From positions 109,085 to 173,084 of the forward strand of contig NZ_FMAC01000011.1 in assembly GCF_900094555.1 (NCBI RefSeq): 64,000 nucleotides of DNA. The letters are read 5' to 3'. Below the pieces are notes generated by a model that worked only from the letters and a program-made list of their open reading frames with translations, did no database searches and was not told the DNA's origin. Position 1 is the stretch's first letter. Each line of letters starts with the position of its first letter. Origin of the DNA: Martinezella hainanensis (GTDB lineage: Bacteria; Pseudomonadota; Alphaproteobacteria; Rhizobiales; Rhizobiaceae). A program made the translations under genes and the position numbers. Below, piece by piece: positions 25,645 to 35,336 of this stretch.

Positions 25645-28600
25645 GTGAAAAAATTCAACCTGTCCGACTGGGCGCTCGAACATCGTTCGCTCGTCTGGTA
25701 CTTCATGATCGTCTTCATTCTGGCCGGCGCATTTTCCTATATCGGCCTCGGTCGCGAAGAAGATCCCGCCTTCACCATCAAGACCATGATCATTCAGGCG
25801 CAGTGGCCTGGCGCATCGGCCGAGGAGGTGACCAAGCAGGTCACCGACCGCATCGAAAAGAAACTCGAGGAGCTGGATTCGCTCGACTATACGAAGAGCG
25901 AGACGGTTGCCGGCCAGACGACCATTTTCGTCGAACTTCTGCCGACGACCAAGGCCAAGGATGTCAATGCCATCTGGATGCGGGTCCGCAACATGGTCGG
26001 CGACATCAAGGGCGATTTTCCAAGCGGTGTCGTCGGACCGTTTTTCAACGATAACTTCGGCGACGTCTATGGCAATATCTATGCCTTTACGAGCGACGGG
26101 CTGACGCAGCGCCAGCTTCGCGACCTGGTCGAGGATGCACGTGCAAAAGTGCTGACGGTTCCCAATATCGGCAAGGTGGATATTATCGGCGCGCAGGACG
26201 AGGCCATCTATCTCGAATTTTCCACGCGCAAGATCGCCGCTCTCGGTCTTAACCAGCAGTCAGTCATCGACACGCTTCAGGCACAGAATGCCGTGACGCA
26301 GTCGGGTTTCGTCGATGCCGGTCCCGAGCGCATCGCCTTGCGGGTGAGCGGTCAGTTTACGTCCGAGGAAAGCCTCAAATCGATCAATCTCCGCGTCAAC
26401 GATCGCTTCTTTCCATTGACCGACGTTGCGACGATCAAACGCGGCTATGTCGATCCGCCTTCATCCCTGTTCAGATTTAACGGGCAGCCGGCCATCGGGC
26501 TTGCCATCGGCATGAAGACCGGGGCAAATCTGCTTGAATTCGGCAAGGCGCTCGACAAGGAAATCGAGCAGGTCACGGCCGATCTTCCGATCGGCGTCGA
26601 CGTCCAGCGCGTTTCCGATCAGCCTGCCGTCGTCGACGAAGCGGTGTCGGGTTTCACGCGGGCCTTGTTCGAGGCGATCGTCATCGTGCTGGCGATCAGC
26701 TTCATCAGCCTTGGTGTTCGGGCAGGCCTCGTGGTTGCCATTTCCATTCCGCTTGTGCTGGCGATCACCTTTCTTGTCATGGCCTACACCGGCATTTCCA
26801 TGCAGCGTATTTCGCTTGGCGCACTCATCATCGCGCTTGGCCTTCTCGTTGATGATGCCATGATCGCCGTCGAGATGATGGTTGCCCGGCTGGAAGTGGG
26901 CGACGATCTGAGAAAGGCTGCGACTTACGTCTATACCTCGACGGCCTTCCCGATGTTGACGGGCACGCTTGTAACGGTCGCGGGCTTTATCCCTGTCGGA
27001 CTCAACACCAGTGCTGCCGGCGAATTCACATTCACTCTCTTCGTGGTCATCGCCGTTTCGCTCCTGGTCTCATGGATCGTCGCAGTGTTGTTCACGCCGC
27101 TGCTCGGCGTGACGATCCTTCCGAAAACCATGAAATCCCACCATGAACAGAAAGGCCGCTTTGCGCGCGTCTTTGCCTGGCTCCTGAACCTCGCCCTGCG
27201 TTGGCGCTGGATAACCATCGGTGCGACCGTAGCTGCGTTTGCCCTCTCCATCGGCGGGATGAGCCTGGTGCAGCAACAGTTCTTCCCTTCCTCCGACAGA
27301 CCTGAACTGATCGTCGACTGGAACCTGCCGCAAAACAGCTCCATTTCCGAGACGAACAAGCAGATGGCCAGGTTCGAACGCGAGATGCTGGCGAACAACA
27401 AGGATATCGATCATTGGACGAGCTATGTCGGACAAGGCGCTCCTCGCTTCATCCTGTCCTTCGACGTGCAAACGCCCGACGTCTCGTTCGGCCAGACGGT
27501 GATCGTCACCAAGGGGCTTGACGTTCGCGACAAGGTCAAAGCCGAACTGCAGGATTATCTGACAAAGACCTTCCCTGGAACCGATGCATTCGTGAAGCTG
27601 CTCGACATCGGTCCTCCGGTCGGCAAGCCGGTACAGTACCGGATCAGTGGGCCTGATATCCAGAAGGTCCGGGATATCACCCAGCAATTTGCTTCGATCG
27701 TCGGTCAGCATCCCTTGCTGTCCAACATGACCTTCGACTGGAATGAGCCTTCCCGCGTCGTCAAAGTCGACGTTCTGCAGGACAAGGCGCGGCAATTGGG
27801 CGTCTCGTCGCAAGATATCGCAACGGCTCTCAACGGCATCGTCGAGGGAACGGCGGCGACAAATATTCGGGACGACATCTATCTGATCGATGTGATCGGG
27901 AGAGCCCAGACGGCCGAGCGTGGCTCGATCGAGACGCTGCAGAACCTGCAACTGGGCGGTTCCAACGGCAAGTCCGTTCCCCTCTCGGCAGTCGCCAATT
28001 TCCACTATGAGCTGGAGCAGCCGACGATCTGGCGGCGGACGCGCATACCGACCATCACCATCAAGGCCGCGGTCGTCGGATCGACGCAACCGGCGACGAT
28101 TGTCAACGAACTGAAGCCGAAAGTCGACGAATTCCGCAAGGCGCTTCCGAGCGGCTATCATATCGTCGACGGCGGCTCGGTCGAAGAAAGCGCCAAAGCG
28201 CAAGGGCCGATCGTAGCTGTCGCGCCGCTGATGCTGTTCATCATGGCAACGATCCTGATGATCCAGCTGCAGAGTTTCAGCAGGCTCTTTCTGGTGTTCG
28301 CTGTCGCTCCAACAGCGCTTATCGGCGTGGTGACCGCACTCCTCTTTAGCAACGCGCCCATGGGGTTCGTCGCAATCCTTGGCGTGCTTGCCCTCATAGG
28401 TATCCTGATCCGAAACTCGGTAATCCTCGTCGTGCAGATCGAGCATCTTCGAAGCGAGGGCGTGCCGGCTTGGCAAGCCGTCATCGAGGCGACGGAGCAT
28501 CGAATGCGGCCCATCATGCTGACGGCCGCGGCGGCAACGCTTGCGCTGATCCCGATCTCCAGGGAGATATTCTGGGGTCCGATGGCCTATGCGATGATGG

Positions 28601-28704
28601 GCGGCATCGTCGTCGGTACGGTTCTGACGCTGCTTTTCCTTCCCGCCCTGTATGTTGCCTGGTTCCGCATTCCCCGCGACGACGCGCAGCATGAGGCGAT
28701 CTGA
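25645..28704 (+). CDS. RND family efflux transporter permease (TriC-like)
   Basis: A 1019-residue inner-membrane pump, typical in length for AcrB-type exporters. It has 12 helices in two halves and two large periplasmic loops. Helix 4 carries the proton-relay acidic pair in GLLVDDAMIAVEMM. The N-terminus (FNLSDWALEHRSLVWYF) and PGASAEEVT motif are typical of the TriC/MexK-like branch, distinct from AcrB. The start is GTG with AAGGAAAG upstream. No outer-membrane factor gene lies nearby, so a channel encoded elsewhere must be used. Likely substrates are toxic small molecules. Confidence 0.93.
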   Translation: MKKFNLSDWALEHRSLVWYFMIVFILAGAFSYIGLGREEDPAFTIKTMIIQAQWPGASAEEVTKQVTDRIEKKLEELDSLDYTKSETVAGQTTIFVELLPTTKAKDVNAIWMRVRNMVGDIKGDFPSGVVGPFFNDNFGDVYGNIYAFTSDGLTQRQLRDLVEDARAKVLTVPNIGKVDIIGAQDEAIYLEFSTRKIAALGLNQQSVIDTLQAQNAVTQSGFVDAGPERIALRVSGQFTSEESLKSINLRVNDRFFPLTDVATIKRGYVDPPSSLFRFNGQPAIGLAIGMKTGANLLEFGKALDKEIEQVTADLPIGVDVQRVSDQPAVVDEAVSGFTRALFEAIVIVLAISFISLGVRAGLVVAISIPLVLAITFLVMAYTGISMQRISLGALIIALGLLVDDAMIAVEMMVARLEVGDDLRKAATYVYTSTAFPMLTGTLVTVAGFIPVGLNTSAAGEFTFTLFVVIAVSLLVSWIVAVLFTPLLGVTILPKTMKSHHEQKGRFARVFAWLLNLALRWRWITIGATVAAFALSIGGMSLVQQQFFPSSDRPELIVDWNLPQNSSISETNKQMARFEREMLANNKDIDHWTSYVGQGAPRFILSFDVQTPDVSFGQTVIVTKGLDVRDKVKAELQDYLTKTFPGTDAFVKLLDIGPPVGKPVQYRISGPDIQKVRDITQQFASIVGQHPLLSNMTFDWNEPSRVVKVDVLQDKARQLGVSSQDIATALNGIVEGTAATNIRDDIYLIDVIGRAQTAERGSIETLQNLQLGGSNGKSVPLSAVANFHYELEQPTIWRRTRIPTITIKAAVVGSTQPATIVNELKPKVDEFRKALPSGYHIVDGGSVEESAKAQGPIVAVAPLMLFIMATILMIQLQSFSRLFLVFAVAPTALIGVVTALLFSNAPMGFVAILGVLALIGILIRNSVILVVQIEHLRSEGVPAWQAVIEATEHRMRPIMLTAAAATLALIPISREIFWGPMAYAMMGGIVVGTVLTLLFLPALYVAWFRIPRDDAQHEAI

Positions 28705-29945
28705 TGTCTGAAGCTCGAAGAGTGACCTTTGCTCCCAGGCGGTCATGTCTTTCTGTCCTGATGGCCCTATCGATGTTGGCCGGATGCGCGGGACGGCTGG
28801 AGAATGTTCTCCAGCCGGTCGCAGCCAAAGGGCCAGGCACGAGCACTGTGGACATGATCGTGGCGACGACCCGCCAACCGACCGACAAGCCGGGGGAGCT
28901 CTACTCCGGTGAGCGCGGAACGGCGATTTCTCTCAACGATATCGTCGTTTCCATTCCTCCGGATCGAAACCGCAAGATTGGCGAAGTGCAATGGCCATCG
29001 CATGTGCCCGCCAATCCTGAGAAGGAGTTTGCAGTCCTCAAGGTCGGAAGGGTGACCTCCGAGCGCGACATTTTCGAATGGTTCGGCAAGAACCGCAATG
29101 CCAAGCGCCAGGTCGTCATTTTCGTGCACGGCTTCAACAATACCTATTCCGACGCGGTCTTTCGTTTCGTGCAAATCATCCATGATTCCGGAACGGATGC
29201 CGCGCCGATCCTCTTCACCTGGCCCTCGCGCGGCAATGTCTTCGACTACCTCTATGATAAGGAGAGCACGAATTTCTCACGGCGGGCGCTGGAGGATCTG
29301 ATCCTGCAGTCTGCCAAAAGCCCCGATGTCGGGGAGGTGACGATCCTTGCCCATTCCATGGGATCCTGGCTGACGGCGGAAGCGTTGCGCGGCGTTGCCA
29401 TGCGCAACAAGACAATTCCGGCGAAGGTAAAGAATGTCATCCTGGCGTCGCCCGACATCGATATCGACGTCTTTCGCCGGCAGATGATCGAGATGGGGCA
29501 GCAACGTCCGCACTTCACGATCTTCTCGTCGACAAGGGATAAGGCGCTACAGGTTTCGCGATGGCTCTCCGGCGGGGTCAACCGTGTCGGTGGCTTCGAT
29601 TCAACGCCCTATGCCGCGGATTTGGCCAAGCTCGGGATCACAGTCGTTGATACGAGTTCCGTTAAACCCGACGATGCGCTGGGCCACAATACGTTTGCGG
29701 ACAATCGGGATATGGTGCAGTTGCTTGGACGGCGGCTGGCAGGACAGTCGCTGGACACCGGACAAGTCTCGCTTGCGGATCGGGTTGGCATAGCCGCCGT
29801 GCGAACCGCTGACTTGGCGGGCTCCGCCGCGAAAGTTGTGGTCGCCGCTCCCATGTCTATTGTCAGCGATGATGCGAGACAGGTGTTGAAACAGCAGCTT
29901 TCTTCAGGGTCGTCACCCATCGTCGATGGGCGTATTTCCTACTGA
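28704..29945 (+). CDS. DUF900 alpha/beta-hydrolase lipoprotein
   Basis: A 413-residue protein with a lipobox (SMLAGC at about 24-29) and a DUF900 hydrolase domain. VIFVHGFNNTYSDAVFRF near residue 135 is the oxyanion region, and ILAHSMGSW near 215 is the nucleophile elbow (G/A-x-S-x-G). The ATG overlaps the stop of the RND pump gene, so it is co-translated with it. An acyl-ester or lipid hydrolase role at the periplasmic membrane face is inferred; pump-associated function is not established. Confidence 0.82.
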   Translation: MSEARRVTFAPRRSCLSVLMALSMLAGCAGRLENVLQPVAAKGPGTSTVDMIVATTRQPTDKPGELYSGERGTAISLNDIVVSIPPDRNRKIGEVQWPSHVPANPEKEFAVLKVGRVTSERDIFEWFGKNRNAKRQVVIFVHGFNNTYSDAVFRFVQIIHDSGTDAAPILFTWPSRGNVFDYLYDKESTNFSRRALEDLILQSAKSPDVGEVTILAHSMGSWLTAEALRGVAMRNKTIPAKVKNVILASPDIDIDVFRRQMIEMGQQRPHFTIFSSTRDKALQVSRWLSGGVNRVGGFDSTPYAADLAKLGITVVDTSSVKPDDALGHNTFADNRDMVQLLGRRLAGQSLDTGQVSLADRVGIAAVRTADLAGSAAKVVVAAPMSIVSDDARQVLKQQLSSGSSPIVDGRISY

Positions 29946-30001
29946 GCTGCGGCAGCCGACAATTTGTGCCCCGGCGAACACGGCCTCTCAACTCGAAGCG
30001 C

Positions 30002-30020
30002 GCGGCCGCATGTAGCGGCC
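30002..30020 (+). terminator. Hairpin after the efflux operon
   Basis: CGGCCGC, ATGTA, GCGGCCG: a perfect 7-bp GC-only stem in the convergent space after the hydrolase gene. A short A-run follows on the plus strand but no T-run, so termination is uncertain. Confidence 0.45.
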
Positions 30021-30085
30021 GGCTCAAAAAGCGATCGACGTACGGTGAGATTAGACATTCGCACGCGCGTAGAATTGCGGGAAGC

Positions 30086-30499
30086 TCAATCGGCCACGGA
30101 ATTGACGACGCGGCAGAGATTGTCGCTCATGTTGGGAGCAACCTGGCCCTGCGGCACCATGAAGAGAGCGTCAATCCGGCTACCCTTGCCGCTCTTTCTG
30201 ACGACGACGCGAAGGGTCTGAGGGCGACCCGAACCGGTCGTTTCCTGCTGTGCGGTGAGCGTGCCGAGTTGTTTTTCGGCATTCACATCCACAAAACCCT
30301 CGGCCAGGACCGCCCGCGATACCTTGTCAAACGCAACGGCCGGGCTGACTGACGGGAATTCCATCCAGGTCTTATAGGTCACACCGGTCACGAGCGGAAC
30401 ACCGCTGCTTTGATAGTGCTGCGAGCATGTGCTGGCAGCAGCAGCCGAACTGATAGAGATGGTGGCGAGCGCGAAAGCGTAAAAAGCTGTCTTATACAA
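30086..30499 (-). CDS. Hypothetical exported protein
   Basis: A 137-residue protein with a clear signal peptide (SISSAAAAS cleavage region) and two cysteines in the mature part (STCSQHY near the N-terminus, NLCRVV near the C-terminus) that could pair. The body resembles small periplasmic proteins with a beta-rich core (TLRVVVRKSGKGSRIDALF). No named family recognised. It lies between the convergent efflux operon and the TPR gene, all of the following minus genes also being exported. Confidence 0.65.
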   Translation of the reverse strand: MYKTAFYAFALATISISSAAAASTCSQHYQSSGVPLVTGVTYKTWMEFPSVSPAVAFDKVSRAVLAEGFVDVNAEKQLGTLTAQQETTGSGRPQTLRVVVRKSGKGSRIDALFMVPQGQVAPNMSDNLCRVVNSVAD

Positions 30500-30607
30500 A
30501 GCGAAAACGTCCTCTGTTGATAATGTGACAATGGGTTTAGGGGGCAGGGTAGGAAAGCCGCGGCGGCCAATCCCAGGCGGGATGCGTAGCGGAGCTGGCG
30601 ATGGTAT

Positions 30608-31723
30608 TCATCTCTTCACCGATTCAATCGCCGACAGCATGTTGGCGCGGTGAGGATCATCGGTCGCCGCCAGTTCGAGTGCCTTTTGAAAATCGGCCAA
30701 TGCGGACTTAAAGTCCGATTTGCTTCGGTAAACCTCGCCTCGCACGAAATAGGTCGAGCTTGATCGATCGTTGAGTTCGATAGCCTTGTCGAGGTCGAGG
30801 AGCGCCTGATCGTTCCTTCCGATCTTGAAGTAGGAAAGACCGCGATTGCTGTAGGCATAGGGATAGGACGGATCGCTTTCTATGGCTTTCGTGAAATCCG
30901 CAATGGCGCTGCCGAAGTCGCCGGTCATGTTGTAGGCATCACCCTGATCGTTGAGCGCTCTTGTGTTGAGGGGGGTCAGCTGCAAGGCACGGGTATAGTC
31001 GTCGATCGCTGCACCGTAGTTACCGTCCTTTACGTACAGACCGCCTCGCTCGACATATGCAACCTCGAAAGCCTGCTGCAGCATGCCCGACAGTTCAGGC
31101 TTGAGAGCAACGGCCTTGTTGAGATCGACCAGAGCCAGATCATATTTGTTTTCCGCAAGATAGCCGTTGCCACGTCCGGCATAGGCTTCCGCAAAATCGG
31201 GAGCAAGTGCGATGGCCTTGTTCATATAGCCGATCCTTGCTTCATGATCGCCATTGCGATCAGCGAGGGTGCCGAGGATGAGATAGGCCTCTGGATGGCT
31301 ATCCGGCTTCAATTCTATCGCCTTCTTGGCGTCGGCGACGGCCTTCTCATAATCCCCTTTCGCAAACTCGGCATCACTTCGCCCCGCATAGGCGATGTCC
31401 GAATTTGCATCGAGTTCCAGCGCTCGGCTGAAGTACTCCTCGGCCGGATCCGGTTCGTTGCCGTCAATCTTGATATAGCCGACCCTGCTATAGGCAAGCG
31501 ATCGGTTTGCGCCTGTTTGAGTGTCTTCCTGAGCGATGGCGAGGCAAGTCGATAAACTGTTGCATGGGGACGTATCGTCACTTCGTGCCGTCGCAGAGCC
31601 GGCGGACGTCGACTGTTGTGTCCCGGTCTGCTCGGTTGTCTGCACATCGTTTGCATCTGCGCGTGATGTCATCGCTAGCGGCGCTCCAAGAAGAGCACAG
31701 CACAGGAAGCTCGACAGCTGCAT
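30608..31723 (-). CDS. Exported TPR-repeat protein
   Basis: A 371-residue protein with signal peptide (MQLSSFLCCALLGAPLAMTS) followed by tetratricopeptide repeats from about residue 75 to the end. Several units carry the A-Y-x-x-R/G and D-x-A-I/L-x-D-x-x-K/T-A-I-x-L pattern. Such proteins are periplasmic or secreted scaffolds. The start at 31723 is preferred because it gives the signal peptide and lies 16 bases after the Ivy-like gene; a longer reading to 31903 overlaps that gene and adds low-complexity Arg-rich residues. Operon with the Ivy-like gene. Confidence 0.82.
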   Translation of the reverse strand: MQLSSFLCCALLGAPLAMTSRADANDVQTTEQTGTQQSTSAGSATARSDDTSPCNSLSTCLAIAQEDTQTGANRSLAYSRVGYIKIDGNEPDPAEEYFSRALELDANSDIAYAGRSDAEFAKGDYEKAVADAKKAIELKPDSHPEAYLILGTLADRNGDHEARIGYMNKAIALAPDFAEAYAGRGNGYLAENKYDLALVDLNKAVALKPELSGMLQQAFEVAYVERGGLYVKDGNYGAAIDDYTRALQLTPLNTRALNDQGDAYNMTGDFGSAIADFTKAIESDPSYPYAYSNRGLSYFKIGRNDQALLDLDKAIELNDRSSSTYFVRGEVYRSKSDFKSALADFQKALELAATDDPHRANMLSAIESVKR

Positions 31724-31739
31724 CGGAACGCGCACGCGA

Positions 31740-32132
31740 CTACTCCGCCAGAGCCTTGTCCAGCGCGGCCTTCTGTGCTGCGGAAGGGTTGCCCAAGTAG
31801 AGCTTTGGGCTCTTCTCGTCCTGGATCTCCGCCCATGCCTGCGTTCCATCCGCCTTAAAGAGGATTGCCGCCTGGCCATCGTTTGTCGCGTGCTGCTTGG
31901 CAAGGATGCTGATCGAGTAGTCCAGCGCGTCGATGGATATGGTCTTGACCGGTTCCGCTATGAATCTGTTCTCGTCGCGCACCCAGGCAGGCGTTCCCTT
32001 GGCCGATGACAGCATGGCCTTCCATGACTTGGCATGAGCTGGATCTTTCAGAAGATCGTAGAAATTGGTGTCCTCGGCGTGGGCGATGCCCGCCATGCCA
32101 GCAACCGCAAGAATGAATAGGAACTTACGCAT
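31740..32132 (-). CDS. Ivy-like candidate vertebrate-lysozyme inhibitor
   Basis: A 130-residue periplasmic protein with signal peptide ending AHA. The mature part matches the Ivy fold pattern (PF08816): FYDLLKDPAHAKSWKAML, then TPAWV, then an AKQH loop, AAILF, and a C-terminal P-K-L-Y-L-G-N-P-S segment. Ivy binds and blocks C-type lysozyme. In E. coli Ivy the inhibitory loop is C-K-P-H-D-C; here the His is kept but both cysteines are absent, so inhibition is not assured. It is first of a two-gene operon with the TPR protein. Confidence 0.7.
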   Translation of the reverse strand: MRKFLFILAVAGMAGIAHAEDTNFYDLLKDPAHAKSWKAMLSSAKGTPAWVRDENRFIAEPVKTISIDALDYSISILAKQHATNDGQAAILFKADGTQAWAEIQDEKSPKLYLGNPSAAQKAALDKALAE

Positions 32133-32582
32133 GAATCGGTGTTTGCCCTCTCACGACAGCGGATCACAAAAGGGGAGGCACATCGTCTCAAACGGAACCT
32201 CTGTCGCAGTCGCGATATCCGCATAGCCCGATGGCGTGATCGATGACAGCCGATTTCCGAATTCTGAACGCAAGTGCACTTGTTATGGATGATCCTGCAC
32301 TGCCCGAGCGCCGAACGTGAATGCCGGCTCGGCAGGCTCATGATGCGGCCAGCAATTTCAAGCTACGGTCCGGAAAAAGCGATTGTCGCGAAAGGAAGCG
32401 GTGCAAGCCCGCTGATGCGCTTTTTTTCGATGTGGAATACCGCGAAAGCGCAATTCTAGACGGATGTGCACTCGAGATGGAGGGGAGTAGACCTCACGCA
32501 GGTCCGCATGTCTTGAACGGTACACAGGCGTTGAATAGACATCCCTGTATTTTTCACTGATGTTCATGTCTTCGAGGCCCTA
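32133..32582. other. Intergenic region, divergent promoters expected
   Basis: About 450 bases between the minus-strand Ivy-like operon and the plus-strand exported protein. Short ORFs here look non-coding. A 5-bp stem (AGCGG/CCGCT) followed within a few bases by seven T residues sits near 32397-32430 and may be a terminator for an unseen short transcript. Nothing else recognised. Confidence 0.3.
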
Positions 32583-33458
32583 TTGATTACTCCCAAGCGT
32601 ATCTTCCAACTGTCGGCCGGTCGTACTTTCCTTGTATTGGCCCTTCTTTTGGGTGGCGGTCCGATTGCGGCGGGCCAGGGCGCAGAGGTTGCGCCGAGCA
32701 TACGGTCGCGGGTTCCGGGGCTTGAAATTGCGCTTCTATCACAATTGCCCAAAGCGCCTGCCTCGGCCCAATCCCGGGAGGAATGCGACGCGCTGGTCGT
32801 TCCGAAGAGCGCGGGCGGAAAGACGGCCAATGCTCTCGGCTGGGGAGTGACGGGAGAAGCAAAGCTCGGATCCTATGATGCTGTTAGCTTTGCCGGCGAA
32901 TTCGAACCTTCGACCGCCGGTGCCTGTGAGATCAGTCAGGGCAATATCGCGCTCTTTAGCGGCACGCAGCTTTTCGCCATCATCTATGCAAATAAGAACA
33001 GCACGCTATCGATCGGCAGGATCATCGCGGCCAAGGACAGCCTGCGTATTGTCGATGGCGACCTTGTCCAAACGCCTATTGGCGACGTTCGGCTCGTCGA
33101 TGGCCGCGCGATTGAAGTCGAGCCTCTGACGAAAGAGCAGTCCGTCTGTGGCGGACAGGCCGTGGTGCCGAATGTTTATGGCAAGCCCGTCGTCGAAGCC
33201 CGCGCGGCGATCATTGCCGAAGGGTGGGAGCCGTTTCGCAGTCCCGCTCCGGCCTATCAGGATTTCGTCGGCGACAATATTCGCAAGAGCGGGATCATCG
33301 AGGCGACCGATTGCTCGGGCACGGATCTGGCATCCTGCAGCTACTATTATCACAAGGGCGACATGGAGCTAAGCCTCACCAGCTACGGTGATAGCAAGCC
33401 GATGGTTTCGGACTATGAGGCCACCTGCGAACGATCCAAATGGCATAAGGCGAATTGA
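32583..33458 (+). CDS. Exported protein with a PASTA-like segment
   Basis: A 291-residue exported protein with signal peptide (LLLGGGPIAAGQG). A segment at about 193-216 (VVPNVYGKPVVEARAAIIAEG) resembles one PASTA repeat, a motif known to contact peptidoglycan stem peptides in other proteins; a single copy is weak evidence. Cysteines in the C-terminal part (ATDCSGTDLASCSYYY) may pair. The start is TTG, with GAGG six bases before it. The following LprI-like gene begins just downstream, so the two are likely cotranscribed. Confidence 0.7.
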   Translation: MITPKRIFQLSAGRTFLVLALLLGGGPIAAGQGAEVAPSIRSRVPGLEIALLSQLPKAPASAQSREECDALVVPKSAGGKTANALGWGVTGEAKLGSYDAVSFAGEFEPSTAGACEISQGNIALFSGTQLFAIIYANKNSTLSIGRIIAAKDSLRIVDGDLVQTPIGDVRLVDGRAIEVEPLTKEQSVCGGQAVVPNVYGKPVVEARAAIIAEGWEPFRSPAPAYQDFVGDNIRKSGIIEATDCSGTDLASCSYYYHKGDMELSLTSYGDSKPMVSDYEATCERSKWHKAN

Positions 33459-33499
33459 CAGCCGCGCCCGGCAGAACCAATAGAGGAGCGCAGCTCACC

Positions 33500-34333
33500 A
33501 TGTGTCGTCACCATTCCATTGCAAGAGTTCGACTGATGATCGCGGGCCTTCTGGCGATCCTGGGAGTGGGGCTTGCAACTCCTTCCTGGGCAATCGACTG
33601 CACCAAGGCGAGTGATCCGATCGATAAGAGAATCTGCGGCAATGCCGGCCTCAAGGCGGCCGACGCGGCTATGGGGCAAGCCTATGCCGCGCTCCTCAAA
33701 TCAGCGTCGGATCCGGAAATCCGCTCGATGCTGGTGAATAGCCAACGCCGTTGGATCGCGGCACGCAACGAAGGGCTGAAGACCGGCTCGGATGGTTCGG
33801 CCATCCCGGCCGGAAAGCTGCGACAAGCGATCACAGACCGCACCGCGCAGCTCAGCGATCAATCAGAGAAGGGGTTGGTCATGCAAGCTCAGGCGCAGCG
33901 CCGTTTTCTTGCAAAATACACCGGGGGCGCCTTTGCCGGCTTCGATACGAGTTGCGAGTTCATTCCCAACGACAGGGAGGGGTCGAGCTATTCCTATCAA
34001 TGCAGCGGCGCCATGCACGTCCAGAACAAGACCCGCCTTTGCAGCGCCAGCACGGAATGGGCCAGCTGGTCCCTCTATGAATATCATGCCGTCAGCACCA
34101 TCGAAGGCGACAATGCGAAGCCCGCCGCTCTGTGCGACGACCAATCGGGCGATATCTGCGGCGGCGGCAAGGATGTGACCTGGACGCTCAACCCCGACGC
34201 GGATCAACATTTTCCATCGCCGAAGACGAACTTTGCCAAACTCGATGTCGAAGGCATCTGGCCGCTCGAAACGACGGATGCAGCCTGGTTCGACCAGTGC
34301 CTGACAAGCCCGATCTATCCGACGGCGCAGTGA
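33500..34333 (+). CDS. LprI-like (DUF1311) exported protein, candidate lysozyme inhibitor
   Basis: A 277-residue exported protein. After a signal peptide ending SWA, residues about 30-95 match the LprI/DUF1311 domain: IDCTKASDPIDKRICGN, then LNSQRRW-type (VNSQRRWIAARN). LprI was described as a lysozyme inhibitor lipoprotein in Mycobacterium; most DUF1311 proteins are untested. The remaining 180 residues form a Cys-containing domain without a recognised family. The ATG at 33500 has GAGGAG upstream; a TTG at 33455 overlapping the previous gene is less likely. Confidence 0.75.
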   Translation: MCRHHSIARVRLMIAGLLAILGVGLATPSWAIDCTKASDPIDKRICGNAGLKAADAAMGQAYAALLKSASDPEIRSMLVNSQRRWIAARNEGLKTGSDGSAIPAGKLRQAITDRTAQLSDQSEKGLVMQAQAQRRFLAKYTGGAFAGFDTSCEFIPNDREGSSYSYQCSGAMHVQNKTRLCSASTEWASWSLYEYHAVSTIEGDNAKPAALCDDQSGDICGGGKDVTWTLNPDADQHFPSPKTNFAKLDVEGIWPLETTDAAWFDQCLTSPIYPTAQ

Positions 34334-34437
34334 GGGCAGCTTGGGAAGCGACCCAGGACAAGGCGGAACGAACATTCAGCGCCTGGATCTCAGGTAGGCG
34401 ACATAGTGAAACTCCGTTTCGACGGCAGAGAGAACCA

Positions 34438-34923
34438 ATGGATATTGTTTTACCAGATGGATCCATGACTAAGACGACGAGGCCCCGGCGAGCGCTCCAT
34501 GTCGGTCCATGGCTCGCCGCCGCTTGCCTATTTCTTATCGCCCGCACAGCGCTTGCCAGCGGATCCCTGCCGCCCGAACCTCTCGTGGCCGGCCCTTTTT
34601 CGAGCTTTGCCGCATGCCTGACCTATCTGACGGAGAAACATCGGGAACAGATGGCCTTGGCCATGCCAGAGCCCGTCGCAATGCAGGAGGGCGGCACACG
34701 TCAAACCCTGGTCTCGACCAAGGGTATCTCGCAAGGGCCTGGTGAACAGGCCCTCTATGAGGCCGAGGTCAATTATCAGAACCGCACCGTGGATGCGCCA
34801 ACACGGTCGATCGTCACCAATAACTCCTGGGAGCGTTATTCCCTAAGCTGTCACGGCGCAGTCTTTAACGGGACAGTTCAACGCGGTTACGCGCTTTCGG
34901 CGGTTGAGCAGATGCCGCGGTAA
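34438..34923 (+). CDS. Hypothetical exported protein
   Basis: A 161-residue protein with a basic start and signal segment (ACLFLIARTALASG), then a mature domain with two cysteines (AACLTYL and LSCHGAV). No family recognised. The chosen ATG at 34438 avoids overlap with the LprI-like gene; the longer open frame to 34132 lies antisense-like over it in another phase and has no signal peptide. It continues the series of plus-strand exported proteins. Confidence 0.65.
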   Translation: MDIVLPDGSMTKTTRPRRALHVGPWLAAACLFLIARTALASGSLPPEPLVAGPFSSFAACLTYLTEKHREQMALAMPEPVAMQEGGTRQTLVSTKGISQGPGEQALYEAEVNYQNRTVDAPTRSIVTNNSWERYSLSCHGAVFNGTVQRGYALSAVEQMPR

Positions 34924-35336
34924 ATCCGGTTCTTTCGAACGGGGGGCGAACTTTGAGTGTTCTGGCGCAGGTTGCCTTCAAATTCTGAGGACCTGCTCGT
35001 CAGCTATCACGATGGATTCTCGGAAATATGGACGGATGTACACCTACGAAAGACGCGCGGAGATCGGTGCGGGCAACGCGCTCTGATAAAGGCCTTCGAG
35101 CCCTGCGCTCCCATGCCCGCAATGCCTTTGCAGGGTAGATCAGATATCGTCCTGAATCACGGCGGATCATGCAAAATTCAAGCTCGAAGCCTGACATCTC
35201 CAGTAATCGAAATCCGTCGCGATCCCGTGGGCGCAACGATCTGCGGATAGATGACTGCCGACCGGTCACCAGCATGGCTCGTGACGGACTCTACACGCCG
35301 CCCCTGCCATTCCCGTCAATTTAGAAAGACCTGGTC
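34924..35336. other. Intergenic region without recognised feature
   Basis: About 410 bases. Short frames exist on both strands but none shows a ribosome-binding site, signal peptide or domain. No hairpin with T-run or repeat was recognised. Confidence 0.4.

Noticed and set aside
27070..28746. 558-residue minus-strand frame
   Set aside because: Shadow of the RND pump gene; the plus frame is full length with family motifs.
34132..34923. Longer 263-residue reading of the 34.4 kb gene
   Set aside because: The first 102 codons overlap the LprI-like gene in another phase and lack a signal peptide; the ATG at 34438 gives a proper exported protein.
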